Assembly (NCBI GenBank): GCA_002304835.1
Contig: DBPK01000016.1
Location: 99,190 to 121,881, forward strand
Length of the DNA: 22,692 bases
From: Firmicutes bacterium UBA1422
GTDB lineage: Bacteria; Bacillota; Clostridia; Peptostreptococcales; Anaerovoracaceae
Reading direction: 5' to 3'
Below, in pieces: positions 22,632 through 22,692 of this stretch (the first letter of the stretch is position 1; the number at the start of each line of letters is the position of its first letter). Made by a program: the position numbers and the translations under genes. Under the pieces are notes generated by a model that made no database searches, was not told the DNA's origin, and saw only the letters and a program-made list of their open reading frames with translations.

Positions 22632-22692
22632 TGAAAGCATGAAACCTGCCATTAGATTTAAAGGATTTACTGAAGCTTGGGAACAGCGTAAG
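22624..22692 (+). CDS. hsdS: type I restriction specificity subunit, 5' end only
   Basis: Only 23 codons are in the window. They read MNNESMKPAIRFKGFTEAWEQRK, the characteristic opening of HsdS proteins (RFxGFTEAWEQRK). GGAGGTGG lies at the end of hsdM just before the ATG, and the 8-base overlap indicates coupling. An internal ATG at 22639 is an alternative start. The target-recognition domains, and hsdR if present, lie beyond the window. Confidence 0.85.
   Translation, partial: MNNESMKPAIRFKGFTEAWEQRK

Overview
The window looks like chromosomal DNA of a low-to-moderate GC Gram-positive anaerobe of the Bacillota, most likely class Clostridia. The grounds are strong AGGAGG-type ribosome binding sites, the rpmE-prfA-tsaC-rpiB-upp gene order (a thinned version of the known Firmicutes order), an rplM-rpsI operon with a structured leader, an NhaC antiporter, and Firmicutes-type protein sequences. 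Genus cannot be fixed from sequence alone.

Region 1 (1-8059) is an AT-rich catabolic island on the minus strand, framed by two copies of a 252-bp non-coding direct repeat (1-252 and 7808-8059, gapless, 17 mismatches by hand count). Reading in the direction of transcription it holds an amidohydrolase with altered metal ligands (7560-6004), an overlapping BTAD/SARP-type regulator (6017-4854), then a second promoter with a 12-bp palindrome, an NhaC-type antiporter (4705-3275), an M20 metallopeptidase (3274-2084) and a canonical YtcJ/NfdA-like amidohydrolase (2020-440). The likely job is uptake and stepwise hydrolysis of an N-acylated or N-substituted amide or peptide-like compound under control of the local regulator. 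The substrate is unknown.

Region 2 (8060-15611, plus strand) is housekeeping: rpmE, prfA, tsaC/sua5, rpiB, upp, pckG, tyrS. Its spacers are unusual. Almost every one holds a different short tandem array: C-rich decamers and a four-tract G-quadruplex motif before rpmE, 32- and 28-bp repeats after prfA, four 32-bp units after tsaC, and fifteen decamers after upp. At least two arrays begin inside the last codon or two of the upstream gene. prmC, which normally follows prfA in Firmicutes, is missing from its usual place.

Region 3 (15608-17536, minus) is a membrane c-di-GMP phosphodiesterase (7TM, degenerate GGDEF, EAL) that is convergent with tyrS and shares a CTAG double stop with it. Region 4 (17608-18782, plus) is rplM-rpsI with a sigma-A promoter, a structured leader and a strong terminator flanked by a 43-bp repeat.

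Region 5 (18909-22692, plus) is an AT-rich type I restriction-modification operon with its own promoter: a small HTH protein, a NucS-like/DUF5655 nuclease-fold protein, a long HsdM with a coiled-coil C-terminal extension, and the first 23 codons of hsdS, cut by the window edge. The best candidates for undescribed biology are the repeat-framed amidohydrolase island with its motif-bearing repeat, and the gene-end-seeded tandem arrays of Region 2.
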